Assembly: GCA_028876385.1 (NCBI GenBank)
Contig: JAGWSF010000080.1
Location: forward strand, 1-43,327
DNA: 43,327 nt
Source of the DNA: Acidobacteriota bacterium
GTDB taxonomy: Bacteria > Actinomycetota > Acidimicrobiia > Acidimicrobiales > Palsa-688
Direction of reading: 5' to 3'
Shown: in pieces, positions 34,017 to 43,110 of the stretch
How the letters are laid out: each line of letters starts with the position of its first letter
Position numbering within the stretch: the first letter of the stretch is position 1
Notes under the pieces: generated by a model
What the model was told of the DNA's origin: nothing
What the model saw: only the letters and a program-made list of their open reading frames with translations
Database searches by the model: none
Position numbers and translations under genes: made by a program

Positions 34017-35105
34017 ATGGCACACGAGGTCAGAGGTGTGGTCGCCGCCGCCAAAGGGGCTCCGGTGACCATCGAGAAGGTCATGGTCCCAGATCCCGGT
34101 CCCGGCGAGGCTCTCGTCGACGTGCTGGCCTGCGGTGTCTGCCACACCGATCTCCACTACCGCGAGGGCGGGATCAACGACGACTTCCCCTTCCTCCTCG
34201 GTCACGAGGCGGCCGGCCGGGTCGCGGCCGTGGGCCAAGGGGTCACCGACGTCTCCCCCGGCGATTTCGTGGTGCTCAACTGGAGGGCGGTCTGCGGTCA
34301 GTGCCGGGCCTGTCGCCGGGGGCGCCCCCAGTACTGCTTCGCCACCCACAACGCCACGCAGAAGATGACCCTCGAGGACGGCACGGTCCTCTCGCCGGCC
34401 CTCGGCATCGGCGCGTTCGCCGAGAAGACCCTCGTCGCCGCCGGCCAGTGCACCCCGGTGTCGGACCAGGCCGACCCGGCGGTGGTCGGGCTGCTCGGGT
34501 GCGGGGTGATGGCCGGACTCGGCGCCTCGATGCTCACCGGCAACGTGGGCCGCGGGGATTCGGTGGCGGTGTTCGGCTGCGGTGGCGTCGGCGACGCCGC
34601 CATCGCCGGCGCCCGGCTGGCCGGAGCCACCACCATCGTGGCCGTGGACCTAGACGACCGCAAGCTGCAGTTGGCCCGTCAGTTCGGGGCCACCCACACC
34701 GTCAACGCCTCGACCGAGGACGCCGTGGAGGGCGTGCGGGCCGCGACCGGAGGTTACGGAGCCGACGTGTGCGTCGAGGCGGTCGGGCACCCCAAGGTGC
34801 TCGAGCAGGCGTTCTTCGCCCGCGACCTGGCCGGCACCGTGGTGCAGGTGGGGGTGCCCACGCCCGACATGCAGTTCCCCGACATACCCATGATCGAGTT
34901 CTTCGGGCGGGGCGGGGCCCTCAAGCCGACCTGGTACGGCGACTGCCTGCCGAGCCGGGACTTCCCGCTCCTCGTGGACCTCTACCTGCAGGGCCGGTTA
35001 CCTCTCGACCGCTTCGTGTCGGAGCGCATCGGCCTCGACGAAGTGGAGGAGGCCTTCCACAAGATGGAGCGCGGCGAGGTGCTGCGCAGCGTCGTGGTCC
35101 TGTGA
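34017..35105 (+). CDS. mscR: S-(hydroxymethyl)mycothiol dehydrogenase
   Basis: A 362-residue class III-type zinc alcohol dehydrogenase. The catalytic zinc motif is [15 protein letters not shown] with Cys42, plus LGHEAAG; the structural-zinc four-Cys cluster is [18 protein letters not shown] binding shows [14 protein letters not shown] and VDLDDRKL. The active-site region NWRAVCGQC and the C-terminal [14 protein letters not shown] are characteristic of the mycothiol-dependent formaldehyde/nitrosomycothiol enzyme of actinobacteria. The directly coupled metallo-beta-lactamase gene downstream is the usual partner, which supports the call. It detoxifies formaldehyde and possibly S-nitrosomycothiol. 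Confidence 0.92.
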   Translation: MAHEVRGVVAAAKGAPVTIEKVMVPDPGPGEALVDVLACGVCHTDLHYREGGINDDFPFLLGHEAAGRVAAVGQGVTDVSPGDFVVLNWRAVCGQCRACRRGRPQYCFATHNATQKMTLEDGTVLSPALGIGAFAEKTLVAAGQCTPVSDQADPAVVGLLGCGVMAGLGASMLTGNVGRGDSVAVFGCGGVGDAAIAGARLAGATTIVAVDLDDRKLQLARQFGATHTVNASTEDAVEGVRAATGGYGADVCVEAVGHPKVLEQAFFARDLAGTVVQVGVPTPDMQFPDIPMIEFFGRGGALKPTWYGDCLPSRDFPLLVDLYLQGRLPLDRFVSERIGLDEVEEAFHKMERGEVLRSVVVL

Positions 35106-35722
35106 TCGAGCTCGTCACCACCGACGGACTGTTCCGCCTCGACGGTGGCGAGTGGGAGGTCACCAACAACATCTGGCTCATCGGCGACGACCGCCAGGTG
35201 ATCGTCGTGGACGCGGCCCACGACCCGGCGCCCATCGTCGCCGCCGTCGCCGGCCGGAGGGTGGCGGCCATCGCCCTGACCCACGGTCACAACGACCACA
35301 TCAACGCCGCCGTCGGCCTGCAGGACGCCGTCGACGCCCCCATCCTGCTGCACCCCGCCGACCGGATGCTCTGGGACCAGGTCTACCCGGACCGGGGGCC
35401 CGACGGCGATCTCGTCGACGGGGCGACCGTGGCGGCCGGCGGCACCGAGCTGCGGGTGCTGCACACCCCGGGACATTCGCCGGGAGGCTGCTGTTTCGTG
35501 GTCGACGACGGGCCCCACGTCTTCAGTGGGGACACCCTCTTCTGCGGGGGCCCGGGGGCCACCGGGCGCAGCTTCAGCGACTTCTCGGTGATCGTCGAGT
35601 CGATCCGCCGGCGGCTGCTCACCCTGCCCCCTGAAACGGTGGTGCACACCGGTCACGGGGAGTCCACCACCGTCGGCCGGGAAGCCCCCGACCTCGAGGA
35701 GTGGCTGCGCCGGGGGCACTGA
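35102..35722 (+). CDS. metallo-beta-lactamase fold hydrolase, mscR partner
   Basis: A 206-residue glyoxalase-II-like hydrolase. The metal-binding motif is [11 protein letters not shown], with [11 protein letters not shown] and the bridging Asp in [16 protein letters not shown], and a final [14 protein letters not shown] 35102 overlaps the mscR stop (GTGA). In actinobacteria this gene commonly follows mscR, and a role in hydrolysing S-formylmycothiol to formate and mycothiol is plausible by analogy with S-formylglutathione hydrolase; that is inference from context. Confidence 0.88.
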   Translation: MIELVTTDGLFRLDGGEWEVTNNIWLIGDDRQVIVVDAAHDPAPIVAAVAGRRVAAIALTHGHNDHINAAVGLQDAVDAPILLHPADRMLWDQVYPDRGPDGDLVDGATVAAGGTELRVLHTPGHSPGGCCFVVDDGPHVFSGDTLFCGGPGATGRSFSDFSVIVESIRRRLLTLPPETVVHTGHGESTTVGREAPDLEEWLRRGH

Positions 35723-35791
35723 CCCGGGCGGCCGGCCGGGGCGAACGCGCCGCGGGGGACTTTGGCGGCCACCTGCTGACATACTGGGACC

Positions 35792-35825
35792 GGTTTCGGG
35801 GAGGCCCGGACAGGTTTCGGGGAGG
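35792..35825 (+). repeat. 13-bp direct repeat containing the ribosome binding site
   Basis: GGTTTCGGGGAGG occurs at 35792-35804 and again at 35813-35825, a 21-bp period. The second copy supplies GGAGGAAGG, the Shine-Dalgarno of the amidohydrolase gene at 35837. Confidence 0.85.
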
Positions 35826-35836
35826 AAGGTGTGGGG

Positions 35837-37123
35837 ATGGACATCAACGATCTCGTTCTGGTGTCGGTGGACGACCACGTGGTCGAGCCGCCCGACCTGT
35901 TCGAGGGCCACATACCGGCCCGCTACCGCGATGACGTGCCCAAGCTCATCGAGCGCCCCGACGGCACCAACGCCTGGGTCTTCGAGGGCCAGGAAGCCAC
36001 CAACGTCGGCCTCAACGCCGTCGCCGGGCGGCCCCCCGACGAGTACGGGGTGGAGCCGACCAAGCTGAGCGAGATCCGCGAAGGCTGCTACGACGTGGCC
36101 CGCCGGGTAGATGACATGAACGCCGGTGGGGTACTGGCGTCGATGAACTTCCCGTCCTTCCCCCAGTTCTGCGGCCAGTACTTCGCCCGGGCCCAGGACA
36201 AGGATCTGGGTCTGGCCGTGCTGCGGGCCTACAACGACTGGCACGTCGACTCGTGGTGCGGCGCCTACCCGGGCCGTTTCATACCGCTGGCCCTGCCTCC
36301 CATCTGGTCGCCCGAGCTGATGGCCGAGGAGGTGCACCGCATGACGGCCAAGGGTTGCCACGCCGTCACCTTCTCGGAGAACCCCGAGAAGCTCGGGCTT
36401 CCGTCGTTCCACAGCGACCACTGGGACCCGTTCTGGAAGGCCTGCAGCGAGGATCAGACGGTGGTGTGCCTGCACATCGGCTCGTCGTCGACCCAGGTGG
36501 TCACCTCCATCGAGGCGCCCATCGACACGCTGATCACCCTGACTCCTATCAACATCGTGCAGGCCGCCGCCGACCTTCTGTGGTCACCGGTGCTGCGCAA
36601 GTTCCCGGACCTGACCGTGGCTCTGAGCGAAGGCGGGATCGGCTGGATCCCCTACTTCCTCGAGAGGGTGGACCGGGTCTACAAGCAGCACCGGGCCTGG
36701 ACCAAGCAGAGCTTCGGTGACCGCCTGCCGAGCGAGGTGTTCAACGAGAGGATCGTCACCTGCTTCATCGACGACCGGTTCGGCGTCGAGAGCCGCCGCT
36801 GGCTGAACGTGGACAACCTCACCTGGGAGCTCGACTACCCCCATTCCGACTCGACCTGGCCGGCCGGGCCCGAGTGCCTGGCCGAGCACTTCGAGGGGGT
36901 GGACCGCGCCGACATAGACAAGATCACCCACCTCAACGCCATGCGGATCTTCAACTTCGACGCCTTCAGTCACATCCCCAAAGAGCAGGCCACGGTCGGC
37001 GCCCTGCGGGCCCAGGCCAAGGACGTGGACCTGAGCTTCCGCTCGTCGACGCGGCTGAAGAAGACTGGCAGCACTACTGTCAACGTCCTCGATCTGGCCC
37101 GAGGGACCGGCGCCTCCGCCTGA
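35837..37123 (+). CDS. amidohydrolase-2 family protein (ACMSD/LigW-like)
   Basis: A 428-residue TIM-barrel amidohydrolase. The metal-binding start is SVDDHVVEPPDLF, where the usual HxH is DDHxxE; HIGSSST, the ALSEGGIGWIPYFLERVD segment and the late DYPHSDSTWP follow the family pattern of decarboxylase/hydrolase members. Such proteins act on carboxylated aromatic or polyketide-like substrates, but the specific substrate is unknown. ATG 35837 is preferred to GTG 35831 because GGAGGAAGG ends 7 bases upstream. The gene lies 48 bp before the GH3 gene and may be co-transcribed with it. Confidence 0.87.
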   Translation: MDINDLVLVSVDDHVVEPPDLFEGHIPARYRDDVPKLIERPDGTNAWVFEGQEATNVGLNAVAGRPPDEYGVEPTKLSEIREGCYDVARRVDDMNAGGVLASMNFPSFPQFCGQYFARAQDKDLGLAVLRAYNDWHVDSWCGAYPGRFIPLALPPIWSPELMAEEVHRMTAKGCHAVTFSENPEKLGLPSFHSDHWDPFWKACSEDQTVVCLHIGSSSTQVVTSIEAPIDTLITLTPINIVQAAADLLWSPVLRKFPDLTVALSEGGIGWIPYFLERVDRVYKQHRAWTKQSFGDRLPSEVFNERIVTCFIDDRFGVESRRWLNVDNLTWELDYPHSDSTWPAGPECLAEHFEGVDRADIDKITHLNAMRIFNFDAFSHIPKEQATVGALRAQAKDVDLSFRSSTRLKKTGSTTVNVLDLARGTGASA

Positions 37124-37171
37124 ACGGGCCCGGCCTGGTCGCGGCTTCACTGACTACAGGAGGACCTACCG

Positions 37172-39712
37172 ATGGCTGACGTGGACGGGCTGCTGCGCGC
37201 CCTGACCATCGAGGAGAAGGCGGCGTTGACCGCCGGCGACGATCTCTTCTCGACGGTGGCGGTGGAGCGGTTGGGCATACCCAAGGTGCGGGTCACCGAC
37301 GGGCCCAACGGGGCGCGTGGAGCCTTCCTGCCCGGCTCCGGCGGGGCGCCGTCCACCTGCGTGCCGTGCGGCTCGGCACTGGGCGCCACGTGGGATCCGG
37401 CCACCGCCGAGATGATCGGCGCCCTCGTGGGCCGCGAAGCTCTCGACCGGGGCTGTCGGGGCCTGCTGGCCCCGACGGTGAACCTGCACCGGTCGCTGCT
37501 CTCCGGGCGCAACTTCGAATGTTTCTCCGAGGACCCCTACCTGAGCGGAAGGCTCGCCGTCGGCTACGTGCGGGGGGTGCAGTCGCAGGGCGTGTTCGCC
37601 ACGGTGAAGCACCTGGTGGGAAACGAAGCCGAGTTCGAGCGCGCCACCATCGACTCGGTGATCGACGAACGGGCCCTGCGGGAGCTTTACCTCGTGCCTT
37701 TCGAGATGGCCGTGCGCGCCGGCGGGGCGCACGCGGTCATGACGTCTTACAACCGGCTGAACGGCCTGTGGTTGACCCAGCGGGCCGATGTGCTCACGGG
37801 ACTGCTCCGCGACGAGTGGGGTTTCGAGGGCCTGGTGATGACCGACTGGTTCGCGGTGGTAGACCGCGTCGATTCGCTGCGCTGCGGCCTCGACCTGGAG
37901 ATGCCCGGCCCGGGCCGGGCCCTCGGAGCCGGCGTGGCCGAGTCGATAGCTTCGGGCGAGGTCGCGGTCGAGGACCTCGACCGGGCCGTCCGGAGTTACC
38001 TGTCGGCGCTGGAGCGGGCCGGGGCGTTGGACGGGCCCACCCCGCCGCCGGCCCCGCAGCCTCTCCCCGAGGACGACCGGGCCCGGCTGCGAGCGGCCGC
38101 CGCCGATGCGGCCGTGCTGTTGCGCAACGACGGCACCCTGCCCATAGACCCCCGGGCGGCGCAGCGCCTGGCGGTGATCGGTGCGCCGGCCCGGGCGGCG
38201 TGCATCATGGGCGGCGGATCGGCCCAGGTCACCCCCCGCCGGCGGGCCAGCCCGCTGGATCGGCTGCACGAAGCGTGCGCCGGCGCCGAGATCGTCTACG
38301 AGCGCGGCTGCGAGATCGACCGCACGGTGGCGGTGCTCGGCGGCCCCGTGCTCGGCGCGCCCGACGGTTTCACCGCCGAGATCTTCGCCGGTCCCGGAAG
38401 GGAGGGACCGCCGGCCGAGACCCGCCGGCTCGACGAGCTGCGAATGGTCGCCTTCAGCGGCGTCGAGAAGGGCCTGCTCGGAGGGGACTGGTCCATGCGG
38501 GTGCGGGGAACGGTCCTCCCCGAGGAGTCCGGCCGCTACCGCCTGGCCCTGGCCCAGGCCGGCCGGGCCCGGTTGCTGTTGGACGGGGAGGTGCTGCTCG
38601 ACGGCTACTCGGACCCGCCCCGGCCGGGAGGTTCCGATCTGATGGGCCTGCTCAGCCAGGACCTCGTCGCCGAGGTGGACCTCACCGCGGCGGTCCCGGT
38701 GGAGCTGGTGGTCGAGTTCGACCGGGCCTCCGCCGGGGTGGCCGGCTTCCGGGTCGGCTTCGCCACGGTGGACGGCGGGCGCCTGCTCGAGCGGGCCGAG
38801 GAGGCGGCGGCTACAGCCGATGTAGCCGTCGTGTTCGTGGGTACCACCCACGAGTGGGAGGGCGAGGGTCGCGACCGGGAGAGATGGGCCCTCCCGGGGG
38901 CCCAGGACGAACTGGTGAGAAGGGTGGCCCGGGCCAACCCCCGCACCGTGGTGGTGGTCAACTCCGGTGCCCCGGTCGATCTGGCCTGGGCCGACGAGGT
39001 GGCCGCCGTCGTGCAGGTATGGTTCGGCGGCGAGGAGATGGACGGGGCGGTGGCCGACGTGTTGACCGGTCGGGCCGAACCGGGGGGACGGCTCCCGACC
39101 AGCATCCCTCGCCGCTTGGAGCACGTTCCCTCCCACGGCAACTTTCCCGGCGAGAACGGGCAGGTCCGCTACGGGGAGGGCCTGTTCATGGGCTACCGGG
39201 GATACGACCTGCGGGGAGTGGAGGTCCGCTATCCGTTCGGTCACGGACTCAGCTACACCAGCTTCGAATACGGGCCGGTGGAGCTGTCGTCGCCCACCTT
39301 CCGCCCTGGCGAGACCCTCCGGGTGTCGGTGCCGGTTACCAATACCGGGACCAGACCGGGATCAGACGTGGTCCAGTGCTACGTGGCCCCCGGCGCGGCC
39401 CGCCTGGCCCGGCCGGCCAAGGAGCTGAAAGGCTTCGTCAAGGTCCGGGTGGACCCGGGCCAAACGGTCCGGGCCGAGATCGACCTGGACGACCGGTCGT
39501 TCGCCTACTGGGATCCGGGTCGCCGCGACCGGGACGACATCAAAGCCCGCATAGACCGCGGCCGACTGGGTGGCCTGGCCCCGCTCGGCGAGAGCCGTGA
39601 GCCGGGCTGGCAGGTCGATCCCGGGGCCTACGATTTGCTCATCGGGTCGTCCTCGGCCGACATCACGGCCCGGGTCACCGTGACCGTCGAGGCCTCCACA
39701 CCTAGCACCTAG
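37172..39712 (+). CDS. GH3 family beta-glycosidase with PA14 insertion
   Basis: An 846-residue glycoside hydrolase family 3 enzyme. The N-terminal barrel shows VTDGPNGARG, RNFECFSEDPYLSG, KHLVGNEAEFER and the nucleophile Asp225 in LVMTDWFAV. Residues about 385-545 are a PA14-type sugar-binding insertion (DWSMRVRGTVLPEESGRYR in parts; VELVVEFDRASAG). The second catalytic domain has FVGTTHEWEGEGRDRE, likely carrying the acid/base Glu, and the C-terminal fibronectin-III-like domain has VTNTGTRPGSDVVQCYV. There is no signal peptide, so it is predicted to be intracellular. AGGAGG lies at 37158-37163. Substrate class is beta-glucoside-like; exact sugar unknown. Confidence 0.93.
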   Translation: MADVDGLLRALTIEEKAALTAGDDLFSTVAVERLGIPKVRVTDGPNGARGAFLPGSGGAPSTCVPCGSALGATWDPATAEMIGALVGREALDRGCRGLLAPTVNLHRSLLSGRNFECFSEDPYLSGRLAVGYVRGVQSQGVFATVKHLVGNEAEFERATIDSVIDERALRELYLVPFEMAVRAGGAHAVMTSYNRLNGLWLTQRADVLTGLLRDEWGFEGLVMTDWFAVVDRVDSLRCGLDLEMPGPGRALGAGVAESIASGEVAVEDLDRAVRSYLSALERAGALDGPTPPPAPQPLPEDDRARLRAAAADAAVLLRNDGTLPIDPRAAQRLAVIGAPARAACIMGGGSAQVTPRRRASPLDRLHEACAGAEIVYERGCEIDRTVAVLGGPVLGAPDGFTAEIFAGPGREGPPAETRRLDELRMVAFSGVEKGLLGGDWSMRVRGTVLPEESGRYRLALAQAGRARLLLDGEVLLDGYSDPPRPGGSDLMGLLSQDLVAEVDLTAAVPVELVVEFDRASAGVAGFRVGFATVDGGRLLERAEEAAATADVAVVFVGTTHEWEGEGRDRERWALPGAQDELVRRVARANPRTVVVVNSGAPVDLAWADEVAAVVQVWFGGEEMDGAVADVLTGRAEPGGRLPTSIPRRLEHVPSHGNFPGENGQVRYGEGLFMGYRGYDLRGVEVRYPFGHGLSYTSFEYGPVELSSPTFRPGETLRVSVPVTNTGTRPGSDVVQCYVAPGAARLARPAKELKGFVKVRVDPGQTVRAEIDLDDRSFAYWDPGRRDRDDIKARIDRGRLGGLAPLGESREPGWQVDPGAYDLLIGSSSADITARVTVTVEASTPST

Positions 39713-39725
39713 CCGTCCGAGGGTT

Positions 39726-40613
39726 CTAGAGGACCGCCTCCGCCAGCTGGCGCCACTGGCCGAGGGGCAGCTCGCCCTGGGGGGTCAGGACCTGCACGCA
39801 GACATGATCGGCTCCGGCGTCGCGGTGTTCGCCGATGCGGCGGACTATGGCGTCCATGTCGCCCCAGGCGACGATGCCGTCGATGAGCCGGTGGGACGGA
39901 TCCTTCGGATCGGCCCAGTCGTCGTCGCTGAACCCCATGCGCCGCAGATTGGCCAGGTAGCCCGGGGCCCGCAGGTAGAAGCTCACCGACGCCCGGGCGA
40001 TGTCGCGGGCCCGGCCCGGATCGGCCTCGAGGACGACCATCTGCTCGGGCGCCAGGACCACGTCGGGGCCGATGATCTGGCGCGCCTCGCGGGTGTGGTC
40101 GGGGGTGGTGAGGTAGGGGTGGGCGCCATCGGCTCGGGAGGCCGCCAGCTCGAGCATCTTCGGGCCGAGGGCGGCGAGGACCCGGGGCGCCCGGGTCGGC
40201 GGAGGCACCGAGCTGTAGGGGGCGCTGTCCATGGCGTCGAGGTAGGAGCGCATGAACGACAGGGGCTTGGCGTACGAATGCCTCCGGACCTTCTCCACCA
40301 GCACCGGGCTGCTCACCCCCAGCCCGAGGAGGAACCGGCCGGGAAAGGCCTCGGCGAGGGTCTTCTGGCTGGCCGACATGGTGAGCGCGTCCCGGGCGTA
40401 GATGTTGGCGATGCCGGTCGCCACCTTCAGACTCGACGTGGCGTCCAGCAGCAGCGTGGACAGCACGAACGGGTCGCGTCCCGTCGTCTCGTTGATCCAA
40501 AGGATCGGAAAGCCCATCGACTCAAGCTCCTGGGCCGCCTGGCGGGCCACGTGGGCCGGGTGCGCTTCGAGAGCCGAGGTCCAGATCCCCACGGGGCCCA
40601 GTTCGATATCCAT
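39726..40613 (-). CDS. F420-type luciferase-like (LLM) oxidoreductase
   Basis: A 295-residue TIM-barrel protein of the LLM class: early GPVGIWTSALEA, LESMGFPILWINETTGRDPF, TSSLKVATGIANIYARD, the family hallmark GRFLLGLGVSSP and a C-terminal GADHVCVQVL. Actinobacterial members mostly use cofactor F420, and GIWTS with GIANIY fits that branch; FMN cannot be excluded. Substrate unknown. It is divergent from the SnoaL-like gene, with TAGGGT 7 bp before its ATG. Confidence 0.88.
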   Translation of the reverse strand: MDIELGPVGIWTSALEAHPAHVARQAAQELESMGFPILWINETTGRDPFVLSTLLLDATSSLKVATGIANIYARDALTMSASQKTLAEAFPGRFLLGLGVSSPVLVEKVRRHSYAKPLSFMRSYLDAMDSAPYSSVPPPTRAPRVLAALGPKMLELAASRADGAHPYLTTPDHTREARQIIGPDVVLAPEQMVVLEADPGRARDIARASVSFYLRAPGYLANLRRMGFSDDDWADPKDPSHRLIDGIVAWGDMDAIVRRIGEHRDAGADHVCVQVLTPQGELPLGQWRQLAEAVL

Positions 40614-40626
40614 CGGACGAACCCTA
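40614..40626 (-). promoter_or_regulatory. candidate leaderless promoter of the LLM gene
   Basis: TAGGGT on the minus strand (40626-40621), then 7 bp, then ATG at 40613. Confidence 0.5.
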
Positions 40627-40687
40627 GCGATCCTGGTCGCTCGGAGCTGTGCCAGGGCCCGGTCGGATCCGCCACGCCCGGGATCGC

Positions 40688-40708
40688 TAGAATATAGTAA
40701 CGTTATCT
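40688..40708 (+). promoter_or_regulatory. promoter and candidate TetR operator of the SnoaL-amidohydrolase operon
   Basis: An AT-rich island in otherwise GC-rich DNA. It holds TAGAAT (40688) and TATAGT (40693), both TAnnnT-type -10 candidates, overlapped by the palindrome TAACGTTA (40698-40705) and the motif GTTATCT (40702-40708). GTTATCT also occurs in the palindrome before the tetR gene at 43117. This suggests the TetR protein controls both. Confidence 0.5.
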
Positions 40709-40754
40709 TTTATCGGTCCGCTCCGGGGGGCGGCTGAGGGGGGGAGTCGCGACG

Positions 40755-41204
40755 ATGGATCGAGGGGAGTTGCAGGACCTGATCGGCTGCTGGTGGTGGA
40801 ACTACGACGAGGGAAACTTCGACGTGCTGGCGTCTCTGCTCGCCGACGACGTGCACTTCACCTGCCGCACCGACACCGGTGAGACCGAATGGGAGGAGTT
40901 CGTGCGGGCCGATGTCCGGGGCCGGGAGCCCGTCATGGCCTGGCAGATCGATCACAGGGTCAACAGCCCGTACCCGCTTCGGCACAACGCGACGAACGTG
41001 CATGTCGTTGGCCGCGCCGGGGAGCGGACGGCTTTTTCCTCCTACATATCCGTGACCCACATGGTGCAAGGCGCACCGGCACCGCTGTCGTCGGGGATAG
41101 TCCACGGGGCGGTCGTCGACGAGGGGGGCGCCCTCGCGATCAGCGAAATGCACGTGATCCTCGATACCGCCGACTCCGACGTGTTCAGCAAAGTACGGGG
41201 CTGA
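40755..41204 (+). CDS. SnoaL-like / NTF2-fold protein
   Basis: A 149-residue alpha+beta-barrel protein of the SnoaL-like polyketide-cyclase/ketosteroid-isomerase superfamily. Typical features are the N-terminal helix ELQDLIGCWWWNYDEGNFD, the LLADDVHFTC strand, a RHNATNVHVV strand and AISEMHVILDT near the end. The Trp-Trp-Trp run is unusual. Whether it is an isomerase, hydratase or a small subunit of a ring dioxygenase cannot be told from sequence. A GAGGGGGGGAG stretch 8-18 bases upstream is a Shine-Dalgarno. It is followed 48 bp later by an amidohydrolase gene, likely the same operon. Confidence 0.82.
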   Translation: MDRGELQDLIGCWWWNYDEGNFDVLASLLADDVHFTCRTDTGETEWEEFVRADVRGREPVMAWQIDHRVNSPYPLRHNATNVHVVGRAGERTAFSSYISVTHMVQGAPAPLSSGIVHGAVVDEGGALAISEMHVILDTADSDVFSKVRG

Positions 41205-41252
41205 GATCAGGGTCATGGGATCGTCCGACACCACACACACAGGAGGGCTGGC

Positions 41253-42443
41253 ATGACCGTCATTGACGTCGACTCGCATTTCGAGCCGGGTCACGACTGG
41301 CTGAAGGAGTTTCCGGCGCTCGAGCGGAAGCTCCCCGTTCGCTTCCCCACCGACGACCCGAGATTCGAGATGGCCACGCCGGAGATGTTCGCCTGGTTCG
41401 TATCGGACGACCTCCTCCGCGGAGTTCCTCGCGACCGGCGCATGCCCATGGAACGCCTAGTGACCGCGGGAATGCGGGCCCTCTACGACCCTGGCCGCGG
41501 TCCGGCGGTCGGGTACCCGGGATCGGACCAACACCTGCATCTGGACGATCCCCGGCCCCGTCTCGAGTGGATGGACGCCCAGGGCATCGACGTGCAGAAC
41601 GTGATCAGCGGGTCGGGCTACACCCTGGCCCGGGCCATCGACGATCCCGCCCTCGGTAGGGAGGCTCTCGAGTCGGTCAACACATGGATGACCGATCGTC
41701 TAGCTGACTCCGGCGGTCGGCTGCTTCTGTCGGCCAACCTCCGCTACGAGGACTTGGACTGGGCTATCGCCGAGCTGACCAGGATGCGCGGTCGCGGCTG
41801 TCGGACCTTCCTGCTCCCATCCGAGCCGACGGGTGGCACGCCCCCGAATCATCCCGATTACGACCGCTTCTGGTCGGCCGTGACCGATCTCGCCATGGTG
41901 CCGATCGTCCACGTGGGGCTCAGCCCGGCCGTCTACCACCCGGCGTGGGCCAACACCGACGACCCGGCTCTGATCCGGGTGATCTCGGTCCTGCAGCCGT
42001 TCCAGCAGGCACTGGTCTTCCTGAACGCCATGGTTCTGGGCGGGGTGTTCGAGCGCCATCCCGACCTGACCGTGGTATTCGCCGAGCACGGTATCGACTG
42101 GATCGTGCCCGCCACTATGCGGATGGACGCCCTGGCCTCGCCCGGGCTCAGCCCGCTGCTCTTAGGGGAGTACCGCCTTCCCCTGCTGCCGAGCGAATAC
42201 GTGCGAAGGAACATTCGGGTCACTCCGCTGCCGGTGGCTCACGAGCTGCCCAACGTCACCTTGGAGTGGCTGCCCGAGGTGCCGATCTTCTCCTCCGACT
42301 ATCCCCACTTCGAGGGCAGCGGCGATCCCGCCGGACACTACGAGAAGGAGTTGGCTTCGGTGAGCGACGCGGCCCGGTCGGCCTTCATGGGGGCCAACCT
42401 GGCCGAGTGCTTCGCCCGCATGGGCGACCCGCTCATTCCTTAA
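41253..42443 (+). CDS. amidohydrolase-2 family protein (second copy)
   Basis: A 396-residue amidohydrolase, a distant relative of the protein encoded at 35837. It begins VIDVDSHFEPGHDW (DxHxxE metal motif) and contains MDAQGIDVQNVISGSG, PIVHVGLSPAVYHPAW, the VVFAEHGIDWIVP segment and FSSDYPHFEGSGDPAGHY with the late catalytic Asp. AGGAGGG lies about 12 bases before the ATG. Together with the SnoaL-like protein it may process a cyclic ketone or carboxylated substrate; that is inference. Its stop codon overlaps the convergent tetR stop on the palindrome TTAA. Confidence 0.87.
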   Translation: MTVIDVDSHFEPGHDWLKEFPALERKLPVRFPTDDPRFEMATPEMFAWFVSDDLLRGVPRDRRMPMERLVTAGMRALYDPGRGPAVGYPGSDQHLHLDDPRPRLEWMDAQGIDVQNVISGSGYTLARAIDDPALGREALESVNTWMTDRLADSGGRLLLSANLRYEDLDWAIAELTRMRGRGCRTFLLPSEPTGGTPPNHPDYDRFWSAVTDLAMVPIVHVGLSPAVYHPAWANTDDPALIRVISVLQPFQQALVFLNAMVLGGVFERHPDLTVVFAEHGIDWIVPATMRMDALASPGLSPLLLGEYRLPLLPSEYVRRNIRVTPLPVAHELPNVTLEWLPEVPIFSSDYPHFEGSGDPAGHYEKELASVSDAARSAFMGANLAECFARMGDPLIP

Positions 42444-43102
42444 GGAGCGGCCGGCCCGGTCCTGGGCCGGCGCCGGCGTACATGTGGGTCGGGCGGCAGT
42501 TGGAGCGAGCGAGCAAGACGGTTCTGTACCTCGGACCAACCTTTCACCGAGCGGGGTTCGATGCCGATGCCTTCGAGCACACCGAGTCCGAGTTCGACCG
42601 CCCACGTGTAGAGCAGTGCCGCCTCCATGTCCACGCTCGGGTGGATGCCCATCCGATCGCGATGCTCCTCGTACTGCTTCAGCCAGTCCTCCAAGTGACT
42701 GAGCTGTTCGTCGCGAAGAGACTGCCTGGTCTGCTCATCGGTCTGTGCCGCCGCCGCACCCTGCAGGATCAAGGCCCGGAGCTGGCGCCGCTGGCGGTAT
42801 TCGAGGGCCAACCGGGTGAGCGTATCGATGTAGTCCGCCTCCTCGCCGATCACAGAACGCGCTTCGAGCTCATCGGTCGTACGGGCGCTGATGGCGGCCG
42901 CCAGGAGGTCGGCCTTGTTGCGGAAGTGGCCGTAGATGGCCCCGCTGGTGACCTCCGCCCGGCGGCTGATGTCGCGGATCGACGTTTGCACGTAGCCACC
43001 TTCGGCGAACATCTCGGCGGCCAACTCGACGAGGGCGTCCCGGGTGGCGCGGGACTTCTGGGATTCCTTGCGGCGCCGTCGAGATGGAGGCGGCTCTGAC
43101 AT
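42440..43102 (-). CDS. TetR-family transcriptional regulator
   Basis: A 220-residue TetR repressor. The DNA-binding domain is typical: RATRDALVELAAEMFAEGGY, then TSIRDISRRAEVTSGAIYGHF with the recognition helix and FRNKADLL. The ligand-binding domain (residues 70-200) is helical and not assignable to a ligand; the last 20 residues are Arg/Pro-rich. The start ATG 43102 is preceded by TACAAT 8 bp upstream and an adjoining palindrome, consistent with autorepression. Its likely targets are its own promoter and the SnoaL-amidohydrolase operon; the divergent LLM gene may also respond. Confidence 0.93.
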   Translation of the reverse strand: MSEPPPSRRRRKESQKSRATRDALVELAAEMFAEGGYVQTSIRDISRRAEVTSGAIYGHFRNKADLLAAAISARTTDELEARSVIGEEADYIDTLTRLALEYRQRRQLRALILQGAAAAQTDEQTRQSLRDEQLSHLEDWLKQYEEHRDRMGIHPSVDMEAALLYTWAVELGLGVLEGIGIEPRSVKGWSEVQNRLARSLQLPPDPHVRRRRPRTGPAAP

Positions 43103-43110
43103 CAGAAAGC

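Noticed and set aside
40790..40805. Run of Trp codons (CWWW) as a possible tryptophan leader peptide
   Set aside because: It is inside the SnoaL-like coding region, far from any trp gene, with no attenuator hairpins.
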